Assembly (NCBI GenBank): GCA_021151825.1
Contig: JAGKWQ010000001.1
Location: 868,001 to 932,000, forward strand
From: Cellvibrionaceae bacterium
Lineage (GTDB): Bacteria; Pseudomonadota; Gammaproteobacteria; Pseudomonadales; Cellvibrionaceae
Length of the DNA stretch: 64,000 bases
Direction: 5' to 3'
How positions within the stretch are numbered: position 1 is the first letter of the stretch; every line of letters starts with the position of its first letter. Below are positions 45,472 to 53,580 of this stretch, piece after piece. Below the pieces are notes generated by a model. The model did no database searches and had not been told where the DNA came from. It worked only from the letters and a program-made list of their open reading frames with translations. Position numbers and translations under genes: made by a program.

Positions 45472-45499
45472 GAAACGTTTAACAGGGCTTGAAAATTCC
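45472..45499 (-). promoter_or_regulatory. ECF-type promoter of the S8 protease gene
   Basis: On the minus strand, GGAATT (45499-45494) and CGTTTC (45477-45472) are 16 bp apart, the same layout as the sigma-gene promoter and the promoter at 42121. The spacer sequence differs, so the match is in the key hexamers. Confidence 0.45.
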
Positions 45500-45541
45500 A
45501 CGAAAAAATGTCCAATGGCTCGGAAATATTTGAATTATTCG

Positions 45542-45568
45542 GGAATAAAAATAGCGCTGGCCCGTCTA
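45542..45568 (+). promoter_or_regulatory. ECF-type promoter of the sigma-factor operon (likely autoregulated)
   Basis: GGAATA (45542-45547) and CGTCTA (45563-45568) are 15 bp apart, 52 bp ahead of the sigma ATG. CGTCTA and GGAA are typical of ECF -10 and -35 elements. The preceding 14 bases are identical to those at 42120-42133. Confidence 0.6.
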
Positions 45569-45619
45569 CTGGATATGCACCTCTCTATAGATGACCAATA
45601 AACGGGTTAAAGTACTCCC

Positions 45620-46126
45620 ATGAAACAACATGAACTCCGACAAGAACTACCCCGTATCGCGCCCATGTTGCGCCGCTTCGCGTATTCGCTCACCGGTTCG
45701 GCCGCGGATGCCGATGATTTGCTGCAAAATACCCTGGAACGATTACTCAACCGCGACATTCCTACCGATGTAGAACTCGTTAAATGGACCTTTCGCGTAT
45801 GCCGCAATTTGTGGATAGACGAATATCGAGCACGCAAGGTGCGGCAAAAAAATGTGTACTCACTGGATGATACCGAAGAGCCCGCCGTCGATGGTGAGCA
45901 GGCAATTCACGATCAAATTACACTGGCGCAAGTCGATGCAGCCATGAACCAATTATCCGACGAGCAACGCTCAATTATGGCGCTGGTCGCCGTGCAGGGC
46001 ATGTCATACAAGGAAGTCGCAGAAACCCTGGGCATTCCCGCAGGCACAGTGATGAGCCGCCTCGCACGTGCACGCATTGCGCTGGCGAATTTTTTAAATC
46101 CTGCCTCTGGCCCGGCAAATATTTGA
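45620..46126 (+). CDS. ECF-family RNA polymerase sigma factor
   Basis: A 168-residue ECF (sigma-70 group 4) factor. Region 2 is seen in FAYSLTGSAADADDLLQNTL and ELVKWTFRVCRNLWIDEYRARK, region 4 in LSDEQRSIMALVAVQGMSYK then EVAETLGIPAGTVMSRLARA. There is no region 3. The gene ends 20 bp before the anti-sigma gene, a standard ECF arrangement. The activating signal is unknown. Confidence 0.95.
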   Translation: MKQHELRQELPRIAPMLRRFAYSLTGSAADADDLLQNTLERLLNRDIPTDVELVKWTFRVCRNLWIDEYRARKVRQKNVYSLDDTEEPAVDGEQAIHDQITLAQVDAAMNQLSDEQRSIMALVAVQGMSYKEVAETLGIPAGTVMSRLARARIALANFLNPASGPANI

Positions 46127-46146
46127 AAGGATATGAGGAAACAGCA

Positions 46147-46860
46147 ATGACTATTTCTGATGAACAACTCTCTGCGTTTCTGGATGCCGAATTGCCCGAA
46201 CCGGAAATGGAGCGGGTTCGCCAACAATTAATTGTGGACGAAAACCTTGCAGACCGTTTGGCACAACTGGCAATGGTGGATGAGCAAATCGCAAACCATT
46301 ACGCATGCATTGATGAACGCCCTATGCCGGAATCAATCCAAACATTACTCGCACAAAATTCCACAGCAGCAGATAATATTGTTGTATTTCCACGCTGGAA
46401 AAGAGTACAGCAGGGTGTGCAAAAAAATATCGCCATCGCCGCATGCACATTGCTAGTGATCGGTTTTGGTATGGTCCAATTGTTGCCCGCCAATAACCAA
46501 CATACCAATCAATGGAATACCATCGCGCAAGTATTGGAACAAAATGTCAGCGGCAGCGAACAACACCTGGATGATGGTAGCCGAGTTAAGACACGACTGA
46601 CATTTATCAACAATAATGGCAACTACTGCCGTCAATTCCAATTAATCCAGCGCGACAAAAGTAGTGAAAATATCGCCTGCCGTGTAAATAATCGCTGGGA
46701 ATTGGCGGTGAGTGTGTCACAAGAAACTATTGCGGCCGGCGATTATCAAACAGCGAGCGGTGGCTCATCGCTCGATAGCGCGCTGGATGAAATGATGCAC
46801 AGTGAAGCCTTTGACGTTGCAGCAGAACAACAAGCAATTGATTCACATTGGTCTCGTTAA
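46147..46860 (+). CDS. Single-pass anti-sigma factor
   Basis: A 237-residue membrane protein. The N-terminus has the anti-sigma-type helical zone (ISDEQLSAFLDAELPEPEME) common in FecR/RseA-like factors. One transmembrane helix is at ~94-113, and the C-terminal ~120 residues are periplasmic, with a Cys pair (NYCRQF and IACRVN). ATG 46147 has GAGGA; the frame opens at a TTG overlapping the sigma stop. It should hold the ECF sigma at the membrane until a periplasmic signal releases it; the adjacent S8 protease is a candidate for the release step, but this is inference. Confidence 0.88.
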   Translation: MTISDEQLSAFLDAELPEPEMERVRQQLIVDENLADRLAQLAMVDEQIANHYACIDERPMPESIQTLLAQNSTAADNIVVFPRWKRVQQGVQKNIAIAACTLLVIGFGMVQLLPANNQHTNQWNTIAQVLEQNVSGSEQHLDDGSRVKTRLTFINNNGNYCRQFQLIQRDKSSENIACRVNNRWELAVSVSQETIAAGDYQTASGGSSLDSALDEMMHSEAFDVAAEQQAIDSHWSR

Positions 46861-46888
46861 TGCGTATATCAACAAGGGCAACATCCAT

Positions 46889-47371
46889 ATGAAATATGCA
46901 GTGTTATGTTGTTTGATATTTTTACTCAGCGCTTGCGCCACTACTGCTTCCAACTATCATGCCGCCAAAGCCGACGGGACAGGCTATAAGGAAATTGTGT
47001 TGGATAGCATCAGTTACCGCGTACAATTTAAAGTGCGCGGCAACCAGCGCATCGAAGCTCACAATTATGCGATGCAACGCGCCGCCGAATTAACCCTGAA
47101 CGCGGGTTACGATTGGTTTATTGTGAGCAAGGAAACTCGCCGCTTAATCAATGAGAAAAATACTTCACCTGAGTTACCCGAAACATTTAGCACACGCCGT
47201 TGCGGACTTTTAGGCTGTAAAACCCAAACTTATCGCACACCTGAACTGGATACAGAACCGCCAGACAGTTACACACTAGTACTATTGGATATTCACATGG
47301 GTAGAGGTATTCGCCCGGAAAAAAACAGTTACGCTGCACAGGAAACTTACACCCGGTTTTCTCAACAATAA
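46889..47371 (+). CDS. CC0125/CC1285-like lipoprotein
   Basis: A 160-residue predicted lipoprotein: signal MKYAVLCCLIFLLSAC with lipobox LSAC. The mature part has the pattern of CC0125/CC1285-type lipoproteins: YRVQFKVRGNQRIEAHNYAM, RAAELTLNAGYDWFIV. A Cys pair (RRCGLLGCKTQ) follows. Function of the family is unknown. It starts 28 bp after the anti-sigma stop and so is probably the third gene of the operon. The longer open frame overlaps the anti-sigma gene and begins without support; ATG 46889 starts a proper signal. Confidence 0.75.
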   Translation: MKYAVLCCLIFLLSACATTASNYHAAKADGTGYKEIVLDSISYRVQFKVRGNQRIEAHNYAMQRAAELTLNAGYDWFIVSKETRRLINEKNTSPELPETFSTRRCGLLGCKTQTYRTPELDTEPPDSYTLVLLDIHMGRGIRPEKNSYAAQETYTRFSQQ

Positions 47372-47515
47372 TTTTAAAAATCGCTGTTTTTCTCATTTCA
47401 TGTAGTAATGCGTTGTAATGCTACCCCTAATTAAATAGTGCTCTAATTTGAATTGGAGAAAAATTCCACTCCAATAAAATACCTTTCACATGAGCAATAA
47501 TTAAGGGAAATAAAT

Positions 47516-49321
47516 ATGACTGCGTTAACGTATGTTTACTGGCATAGAGCGGCTGATATACCTGACCGGTACCGCCTCGACACACACATTGCCCCGTACA
47601 ATTCAACATGGGGTACGGGAGAAATAGCATTCGTTGCTTATAACACTCATATCACCGGAACAGTTCCTGTTTATCGGCATCAAGCTCTCAACGCATCAAG
47701 CTACTTTTATTATGATACCAATAAAATTGGAAAGCCGGATTGGAGTGATGGAGAAATTGCATTTTATGCATACCCTGCGAAAGTACCAGGAAGCGTTCCT
47801 GTTTATCAACATACTGCACCGGGAACAACCGAGAGATTTTATTATGACACCAATGATTTTAATAATTCAGGATGGAGCAAAGGGGAGGTAGCATTTTATG
47901 CATGCGATATCAGTGATCTGACTTTTGTGTATTGGCACAGAGCCACAGATTCACCTGACCGTTATTACTACGACACAAAAAATACAGAAGAGCCTGGATG
48001 GTCAAAAGGAGAAGCTGCTTTCGCTGCTTACAGCACGCAAATATCTGGCACAATTCCCATTTACCGGCATTATGCAACCAACGCATCAGGTTACTATTAT
48101 TACGACACTCACAGCACCAGTAAACCCGGATGGAATCTGGAAAATACTGCTTTTTTTGCATATGCGACACCAATACCTGGTACTGTTCCCATCTATCAAC
48201 ATAGCGCACCAGGAACACCCGAAAAATTTTATTACGACACAAATATATCGAATCACTCCGGCTGGAGCACAGGAGTTATTGCATTTTATGCTTATACGAT
48301 TAACCAAACATTTTCAAACAATTGGATGTCGGCAATTCAAGATGGAAGTCCCATTTCAGAAATCAGCATTCCTGGTACACACGACTCCTGTGCCCGCTTC
48401 GAAAAAAATCTTATTCATACTCAATGCCAATGGTTTTCCATCACCCAACAACTGAATCGCGGCATCAGGTTTTTGGATATTCGTTGTAAATTCAAAGCCG
48501 ACGACGAAAAAGGGTGCACGCAGGGAATATATTTCCCAATTCACCATGCAACAACTTTCCAGCATATTTTCTTTGAAGAAGTGCAAGCACAATGCATTGC
48601 ATTCCTGACCGAAAATCCATCCGAATTTATATTAATGAATGTGCAAATGGAATATGAAGGCGACGGGAATGACTTCCGGGAGAAATTTCTGGAATTAACA
48701 GCCCCGTACCAAACAGTGTACTGGTATATGAAAGACACGATTCCCGCTATAAACGAATGTCGCGGACGTATTGTGCTGATTCGGGCTTACGACCCGAATC
48801 AAACAGAAAAAAATAAAAAAGGATGGCCCAGTGGTATTAACCCAAATGATCCAAATTCATTTCATATTTGGCCGGACGGAGAACATGGCGGCGGACTTGA
48901 ATGGAATGGTTTTGATAATGATGGTGAATCACATAACATTATTTTTAACACACAAAATGGTTGGGAAAAATGGTCAGGCAATCCGGAAGAAAAAGGAAAT
49001 ATGGTCGAAAAATACATAAAAAACGCCGAACAGAATGCAGTTGATGGCAAGATCACCCTGAATTTTGCGAGTTATGCCAAGAGCCATGGCCCTGGCCCCA
49101 ATGCGCAAGGAATGAATACCAGGCTAAAGAATTTTCTTGGCAATTACAGGCCGGGAGGAAAATGGGGAATTGCCTTGGGAACAATCCCGCTGGATTTCAT
49201 TGGCAACACCGGAGACAGCAACGAAGCGTTGGAAAATCTTATTATTGAACATCAAAAGCGCCAGGCACTTTTCACACTTTATAATGGAATAGCAAAATGG
49301 CAATTAAAAATATCATCCTGA
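47516..49321 (+). CDS. PI-PLC-like phosphodiesterase with six N-terminal YWHR/YYDT repeats
   Basis: A 601-residue protein. Residues ~5-262 hold six ~43-residue repeats, each with a (V/I)Y-x-H start, a YYDT centre and a GW/TW-x-x-G-x-x-AF-x-AY end (DUF5648-like beta-repeats, perhaps a propeller). They fall into two triplets, 1-134 and 135-262, whose members match one to one (the first begins YWHRA, the second Y-R-H, the third YQH-APGT), so the array arose by duplicating a triplet. Residues ~266-601 are a bacterial PI-PLC X-like domain with the catalytic His pair, IPGTHDS (His289) and the HH of IHHATTF (343-344), and the LDIRCKF strand. No signal peptide is visible. A TTGGAG/CTCCAA hairpin lies 40 bp upstream of the ATG. 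Confidence 0.85.
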   Translation: MTALTYVYWHRAADIPDRYRLDTHIAPYNSTWGTGEIAFVAYNTHITGTVPVYRHQALNASSYFYYDTNKIGKPDWSDGEIAFYAYPAKVPGSVPVYQHTAPGTTERFYYDTNDFNNSGWSKGEVAFYACDISDLTFVYWHRATDSPDRYYYDTKNTEEPGWSKGEAAFAAYSTQISGTIPIYRHYATNASGYYYYDTHSTSKPGWNLENTAFFAYATPIPGTVPIYQHSAPGTPEKFYYDTNISNHSGWSTGVIAFYAYTINQTFSNNWMSAIQDGSPISEISIPGTHDSCARFEKNLIHTQCQWFSITQQLNRGIRFLDIRCKFKADDEKGCTQGIYFPIHHATTFQHIFFEEVQAQCIAFLTENPSEFILMNVQMEYEGDGNDFREKFLELTAPYQTVYWYMKDTIPAINECRGRIVLIRAYDPNQTEKNKKGWPSGINPNDPNSFHIWPDGEHGGGLEWNGFDNDGESHNIIFNTQNGWEKWSGNPEEKGNMVEKYIKNAEQNAVDGKITLNFASYAKSHGPGPNAQGMNTRLKNFLGNYRPGGKWGIALGTIPLDFIGNTGDSNEALENLIIEHQKRQALFTLYNGIAKWQLKISS

Positions 49322-49399
49322 TACACCCGGTTTGAATTCACAAATTGAAAATAAATCATTTCCGGTGCGTGATTAATTGTTAGAAAAGAAGGGCTAAAA

Positions 49400-49425
49400 A
49401 AAGCCTGCTTTTATAAGCAGGCTTT
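49400..49425. terminator. Bidirectional terminator between PI-PLC and SMP-30 genes
   Basis: Perfect 11-bp stem AAAGCCTGCTT / AAGCAGGCTTT with a 4-nt loop between convergent genes; a T run follows on the minus strand. Confidence 0.88.
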
Positions 49426-49447
49426 CTGACACATATAAATTAAAAAA

Positions 49448-50347
49448 TTATTTCGTTTGCAATAACCACTCACGCCCCGGTAATTCACTGCGGAAGGTTT
49501 CAATCGCACCACGATCCTGCAGGGTTACGTAAACGGTTTTACCATCTTCACCACCAAAGGCGACATTGGTTGGCTTTTGGCCTTTTAATTTAATGCGTTG
49601 CAGCAATGTTCCCTGGGGAGAAACAACTGCCACTTCACCAGCCGCATAGCGGGCAATGTATAAATTACCATCCGCATCGCAACGCATACCATCCATGCCG
49701 TGATCTTTAAATTCGATTAACAGACGTTTATTTTTTACATCGCCAGTTTTTTTATCGATATCGTATTTCCAGATTTTGCGTTGCACACTCTCGTTCACGT
49801 ACAAATGCTTTTCATCAGTACTGACTTCAACACCGTTCGTAGTCCCCATATCCGCTTCCAGCAAGGTTACAGTACCATCGATGGCGACTTTCCACAGGTT
49901 GCCGGTACTGTCCGCCCACTTGGGATCACTCGCATAAATAATGCCGGATTTGGCGATCGCAATATCGTTGGGCTGGTTCATTTTATCGCTGTGTGCATGC
50001 ACGCTGATCGTTTTGGTTTTTAGATCAATCTTTAATACGTTGTGCGCCGAATAATCAGCCACATACATAATGCCTTTGCGATCAAAACGAATACCGTTGC
50101 CAGTGCTGCCTTGCGGCAATTTCACAAACAATTGCGCATTGTCTTTTTTATCGACAATACCAATGGTGCCTTCTTCAGCAAAATTTACCGCGTATAAATT
50201 GCCTTGCGCATCCACTGCCGGGCCTTCCACACCCTGGGTGAATACTTTGTCGGTCACGTAATCTTCGGTTTGCGCTATTGCAACGGGTGATGCAACCAGT
50301 GCGGATAAAAACGCGCAACACAATGCGCGTGGTCGGAACTCTCTCAT
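49448..50347 (-). CDS. SMP-30/gluconolactonase-like beta-propeller protein, exported
   Basis: A 299-residue six-bladed propeller protein of the SMP-30/gluconolaconase/LRE type with a signal peptide (residues 1-25, VAIAQ). Candidate metal ligands occur at the family's positions: EGP (~40), QPND, TTNGVEV and GMDGM. Blade repeats such as GNLYAVNF, IMYVADYS, IIYASDP, LYVNES and LYIARY are visible. Members hydrolyse sugar lactones. The gene stands alone, convergent with the PI-PLC gene; substrate unknown. ATG 50347. Confidence 0.85.
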   Translation of the reverse strand: MREFRPRALCCAFLSALVASPVAIAQTEDYVTDKVFTQGVEGPAVDAQGNLYAVNFAEEGTIGIVDKKDNAQLFVKLPQGSTGNGIRFDRKGIMYVADYSAHNVLKIDLKTKTISVHAHSDKMNQPNDIAIAKSGIIYASDPKWADSTGNLWKVAIDGTVTLLEADMGTTNGVEVSTDEKHLYVNESVQRKIWKYDIDKKTGDVKNKRLLIEFKDHGMDGMRCDADGNLYIARYAAGEVAVVSPQGTLLQRIKLKGQKPTNVAFGGEDGKTVYVTLQDRGAIETFRSELPGREWLLQTK

Positions 50348-50486
50348 ATCTGCCTCATGTGCTTAATAATGGAATAATTCGCAAGCACTCCAGAATCGCA
50401 GTGGTATTGTTGTGGTAGTTATTTGTCCTTGTCGCTGCGCAACTTTTTTATAAATGTCATAGTTATAAATGTAATGGACAATTTTA

Positions 50487-50828
50487 TCAGGCAATCGCCG
50501 GCAAACTAATACCAGTGGCGGTACCTATAGCGCTCCATAATACACCAACTATGGAATTCCACACTTTTTCAACGGTTACCGTGGCCAGGCCCTGCAAGGT
50601 GTTGGCAAAACTTTGGGCCATGGTTTTTAAACTATCCAGAAAAAACTCCTGGGTTTCTTCCGTAATCTGGCCACTGACAATGCCCGCGGAGACTAACGCT
50701 GCCTGTTGGGCAATGGCTTTTATTTGTCGATCAGAAAAACCTTTTAATACCGTGATATCTTTTTGCGCGACTTGCGATGCAGCGGATTGCATTTGCTGAA
50801 CCAGCGTTGAAATATCGATAGATGCCAT
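50487..50828 (-). CDS. Small helical protein, unknown, paired with a lipoprotein
   Basis: A 113-residue protein without Cys, mainly amphipathic helices (DISTLVQQMQSAASQVAQ, DRQIKAIAQQAALVSAGIV), with a hydrophobic C-terminal third (WNSIVGVLWSAIGTATGISL) that may insert into or bind a membrane. No family recognised. Its ATG lies two bases after the stop of the lipoprotein gene at 50831, implying co-translation. The pairing suggests a small complex, but nothing in the sequence identifies its role. Confidence 0.6.
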   Translation of the reverse strand: MASIDISTLVQQMQSAASQVAQKDITVLKGFSDRQIKAIAQQAALVSAGIVSGQITEETQEFFLDSLKTMAQSFANTLQGLATVTVEKVWNSIVGVLWSAIGTATGISLPAIA

Positions 50829-50830
50829 GA

Positions 50831-51382
50831 TTAGTTCACCTCGCGCGCTAGAAAGTTTTCATAGGTCAGGGCCTGATCCAGATAAATCACCACTTGCCCT
50901 TTAAAGGCGGCTACCTCAAACGCAGTAACACCTTGCTTCTTATCCGTATCACGCATTTTAGCCAGGGTAATGGAAATCTGTTCCAGCGCTCCGACACTGG
51001 GGGCATCGCCAGTTTCCGGAAAGGTAATGCCACGCTTGCCAAGCAATTCTTTTATTTTCTCATTGACGCTGGTTTTGGGAATAGGACGTGATTTCGCCTG
51101 TAATGCCAATGCATCCAGGCTGCCAATAAGGCTGTTGTAAGTGCTGTCACGCTGCGTATAAGTATCGCTTCCGGTGCCTGATGACACAGAGGCAAACAAC
51201 GTCATCGCTTGCTGGTTCACGCTAACCAAACCATCGGCAATCGCTTTATCGTAGGGCGGCGCCAATTGGGTTGTGCATGCCGACAGACACAACATCCAGA
51301 AAATGAACAGGAATTTACAGGGAACGGATAGTGATTTACCGGAAACAAAAAACTGACTGGCTTGATTAAATAAACAAAGCAT
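50831..51382 (-). CDS. Predicted lipoprotein, unknown, paired with a helical protein
   Basis: A 183-residue protein with a long N-region before a hydrophobic stretch ending in the lipobox LCLSACTT (Cys36). The mature part is helical (KAIADGLVSVNQQAMTLFAS and the VGALEQISITLAKMRDTDK helix) and ends YLDQALTYENFLAREVN. The ATG at 51382 has a strong AAGGAGTG. It is directly followed (2 bp) by the gene for the small helical protein. No match to a named family. Confidence 0.65.
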   Translation of the reverse strand: MLCLFNQASQFFVSGKSLSVPCKFLFIFWMLCLSACTTQLAPPYDKAIADGLVSVNQQAMTLFASVSSGTGSDTYTQRDSTYNSLIGSLDALALQAKSRPIPKTSVNEKIKELLGKRGITFPETGDAPSVGALEQISITLAKMRDTDKKQGVTAFEVAAFKGQVVIYLDQALTYENFLAREVN

Positions 51383-51483
51383 ATTTCACTCCTTGGCAAA
51401 CGGGGAGTAAACCTTATAACCAAGAATAGCGGGGAGTGCAAATCCTTCTGCGGGGAGCCGGGGTTGTTTGTATCTAACAGTTT

Positions 51484-52950
51484 TCAATGCATTTCCACTA
51501 TTTGCACACGCCCATCCGATAATACTTCAAACATCGTGCTTTTAGGCTCCTCCAATAACATGGCAGCAACAGCAGTGATGGCAATGCTCGCGGCAATCGT
51601 CAGGAAAAATACCGGTGTGCTAACAAAAGAAAAAACCGTAAGGAAAATTACCGCGCCGATATTCCCATAAGCACCCACGATGCCCGCGATTTGCCCGGTG
51701 AGGCTACGGCGAATTAACGGCACTACGGCAAACACACAACCAGCCGCAGAACCCAAAAAGAACGAGCAACACATCATCGCCGCAACAACAAACGCAATGG
51801 GCCAATCGCTATTGATGGTCGACATCGCAAAAAAACCAATTGCGGCGCCGACCAGTAAAATAACCAGTGATTTTTTGCGACCAAATTTATCGCTGATCCA
51901 ACCACCCGATGGACAAGAGGCAATATCCACACCCGCAAAACAAGCGCCAAAAATACCGGCCAGCGCAACAGGCACTGCAAAGGTATTTTGGAAAAACATC
52001 GGCAACATGGAAACAACGGCCAGCTCGGAACCAAAGGTAACGGCATAGGCGAGACTTAAAATAGCCACTTGCTTGAATTTATATTGCTGCAATTTATCGA
52101 CAGGTTTGGAAAAAATATGTTGGTTCAAACTATAAATTTTGCGGCACTGCAATAAAAAAATTGCAGCCAACACTGTATCAATTGCATACATAGTGGTTGC
52201 GCTAATCAACCCCAAGGTATTTACCTTCCAGGCAAGTAATGCCAATGCGCCGTACATGGGAATATTCACCACCAGATACAACACAAAATCTTTTTTACTG
52301 GTCACTTCCAAACCACCGGATTTATTCGGTTTGAAATAGGTGGAGCCCGCCGGAGTATCCGCTACAGAAAAGTAGTATACGAAGGCGTACACAAATGCGA
52401 TCAAACCGGTTATGCCCGTCGCATAGCGCCAGCCGTCATCACCACCAAGCAACAGCGCGGCAGTAGGTAAGCTAATTGCCGCAGCGGCTGAACCTATATT
52501 GCCCAAGCCTTTATAAATACCTTCTGCCAAACCCATCTGACGCGCAGGAAACCATTCACTAATCATGCGAATGCCAATCACAAATCCCGCGCCTGCAAAA
52601 CCCAATAAAAAACGCGCGAGCGCCAGTGTTTCAAAACTGGTGGCGAGCGAAAAAAACAAGCAGAGAAAACCGGTGACGATTAATAGCAGGGAATAAATAT
52701 TACGCGGCCCAAATGAGTCCACCAACATACCAATAACGATGCGCGCCGGAATGGTCAGCGCAACGTTCAAAATCAATAAGGTTTTCACTTGCTGCTCGGT
52801 CAATCCAAAACTGGCCTGAATTGCTACCAATAACGGAGCGTGATTAAACCACACCAAAAAGGTAATAAAGAATGCAATCCAGGTCAGGTGCAAGATCCTT
52901 GTTTTACCCACAAACGATAACAAATTCAGTTTTGCACTATTTTTACTCAT
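51484..52950 (-). CDS. NarK/NasA-type nitrate/nitrite MFS transporter (first of a divergent pair)
   Basis: A 488-residue MFS transporter of the nitrate/nitrite porter family with 12 hydrophobic segments. The diagnostic nitrate signature is seen in GAGFVIGIRMISEWFPARQM and in the second half GSAAGCVFAVVPLIRRSLTGQIAGIVGAYGNIGAV. The start is ATG 52950 with GAGG at eight bases; the frame opens earlier at a TTG. It is a paralogue of the transporter at 53581, from which it diverges across a 630-bp regulatory region. Substrate preference (nitrate or nitrite) cannot be read. Confidence 0.9.
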   Translation of the reverse strand: MSKNSAKLNLLSFVGKTRILHLTWIAFFITFLVWFNHAPLLVAIQASFGLTEQQVKTLLILNVALTIPARIVIGMLVDSFGPRNIYSLLLIVTGFLCLFFSLATSFETLALARFLLGFAGAGFVIGIRMISEWFPARQMGLAEGIYKGLGNIGSAAAAISLPTAALLLGGDDGWRYATGITGLIAFVYAFVYYFSVADTPAGSTYFKPNKSGGLEVTSKKDFVLYLVVNIPMYGALALLAWKVNTLGLISATTMYAIDTVLAAIFLLQCRKIYSLNQHIFSKPVDKLQQYKFKQVAILSLAYAVTFGSELAVVSMLPMFFQNTFAVPVALAGIFGACFAGVDIASCPSGGWISDKFGRKKSLVILLVGAAIGFFAMSTINSDWPIAFVVAAMMCCSFFLGSAAGCVFAVVPLIRRSLTGQIAGIVGAYGNIGAVIFLTVFSFVSTPVFFLTIAASIAITAVAAMLLEEPKSTMFEVLSDGRVQIVEMH

Positions 52951-53580
52951 CACCAAACCTCAAGGTTTATTCATGAGGCGCTTTCAGCAATAACCAAGCC
53001 ACAAAAACGGGATCTATTATTTTTCATTAAAATTTAATGCACCAGATTAAAACCCCGACGAATTTCATACAAAAATGCACAACTTTAGAGCGGTGCGCAC
53101 CGTTATATTTTTTCATACCGGTGCATAACCAAAAACCAGATTCGCACCACTTTGGCTATCTGATCAGTGCCAGTTCCTGAAAATACTCAATCTTTTATTG
53201 CCTTCTTTCGAATTATTTGCAAATAGCTGCTTCACCAGCAGGCACTCACATTGCAAATGCATGACACTCGAATGTTTTTATTATCAAAACAGGGCGCCGC
53301 ATTATTTATCCGGAGAAATGCACCATTCGGAATCAAATATTGATTTTAAGGCGTTCATTTGGCGCACAAAAATGAATGCCTGATGCACTTAATGCATCTT
53401 TCTACTGCATAACAACACCTTTAGAGCACCAATTATGATTCAGTACTGCCATGGCAGTGGTTTGGCATAGCCGTTGCAAAACCTTCCCTGAAAGCTGCAG
53501 CGCTTTCTACTACAGAGCAGCCCCTGAGTTATTGCAGTGCATTCTCTGTTGATGCTGAATAATTTGCCGGAACCCATGCC
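52951..53580. promoter_or_regulatory. Divergent regulatory region of the two nitrate transporters
   Basis: A 630-bp gene-free region. Features: a sigma-54 promoter at 53462-53478 toward the plus-strand gene; NtrC-like half-sites TGCACC at 53038-53043 and 53319-53324, GGTGCA at 53120-53125, a palindrome CGGTGCGCACCG at 53091-53102, and an inverted repeat GATGCA/TGCATC at 53382-53398. Short frames here have no ribosome binding sites. Confidence 0.6.
53462..53478 (+). promoter_or_regulatory. Sigma-54 (RpoN) promoter of the second nitrate transporter gene
   Basis: TTGGCATAGCCGTTGCA fits the YTGGCAY-R-N4-TTGCW consensus, with GG at -24 (53464-53465) and GC at -12 (53476-53477) at exact spacing. 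The start point would be near 53489, 92 bp ahead of the ATG at 53581. The resulting leader can form an AAAGC/GCTTT hairpin with a 6-nt loop at 53491-53506. Confidence 0.75.

Noticed and set aside
47910..48455. Overlapping frames of 110 and 176 codons within the PI-PLC repeats
   Set aside because: Their length reflects the repetitive coding sequence of the true frame; they encode no recognisable order.
53198..53383. 61-codon plus-strand frame in the nitrate-transporter intergenic region
   Set aside because: TTG start, no ribosome binding site, and overlaps NtrC-like half-sites upstream of a good sigma-54 promoter.
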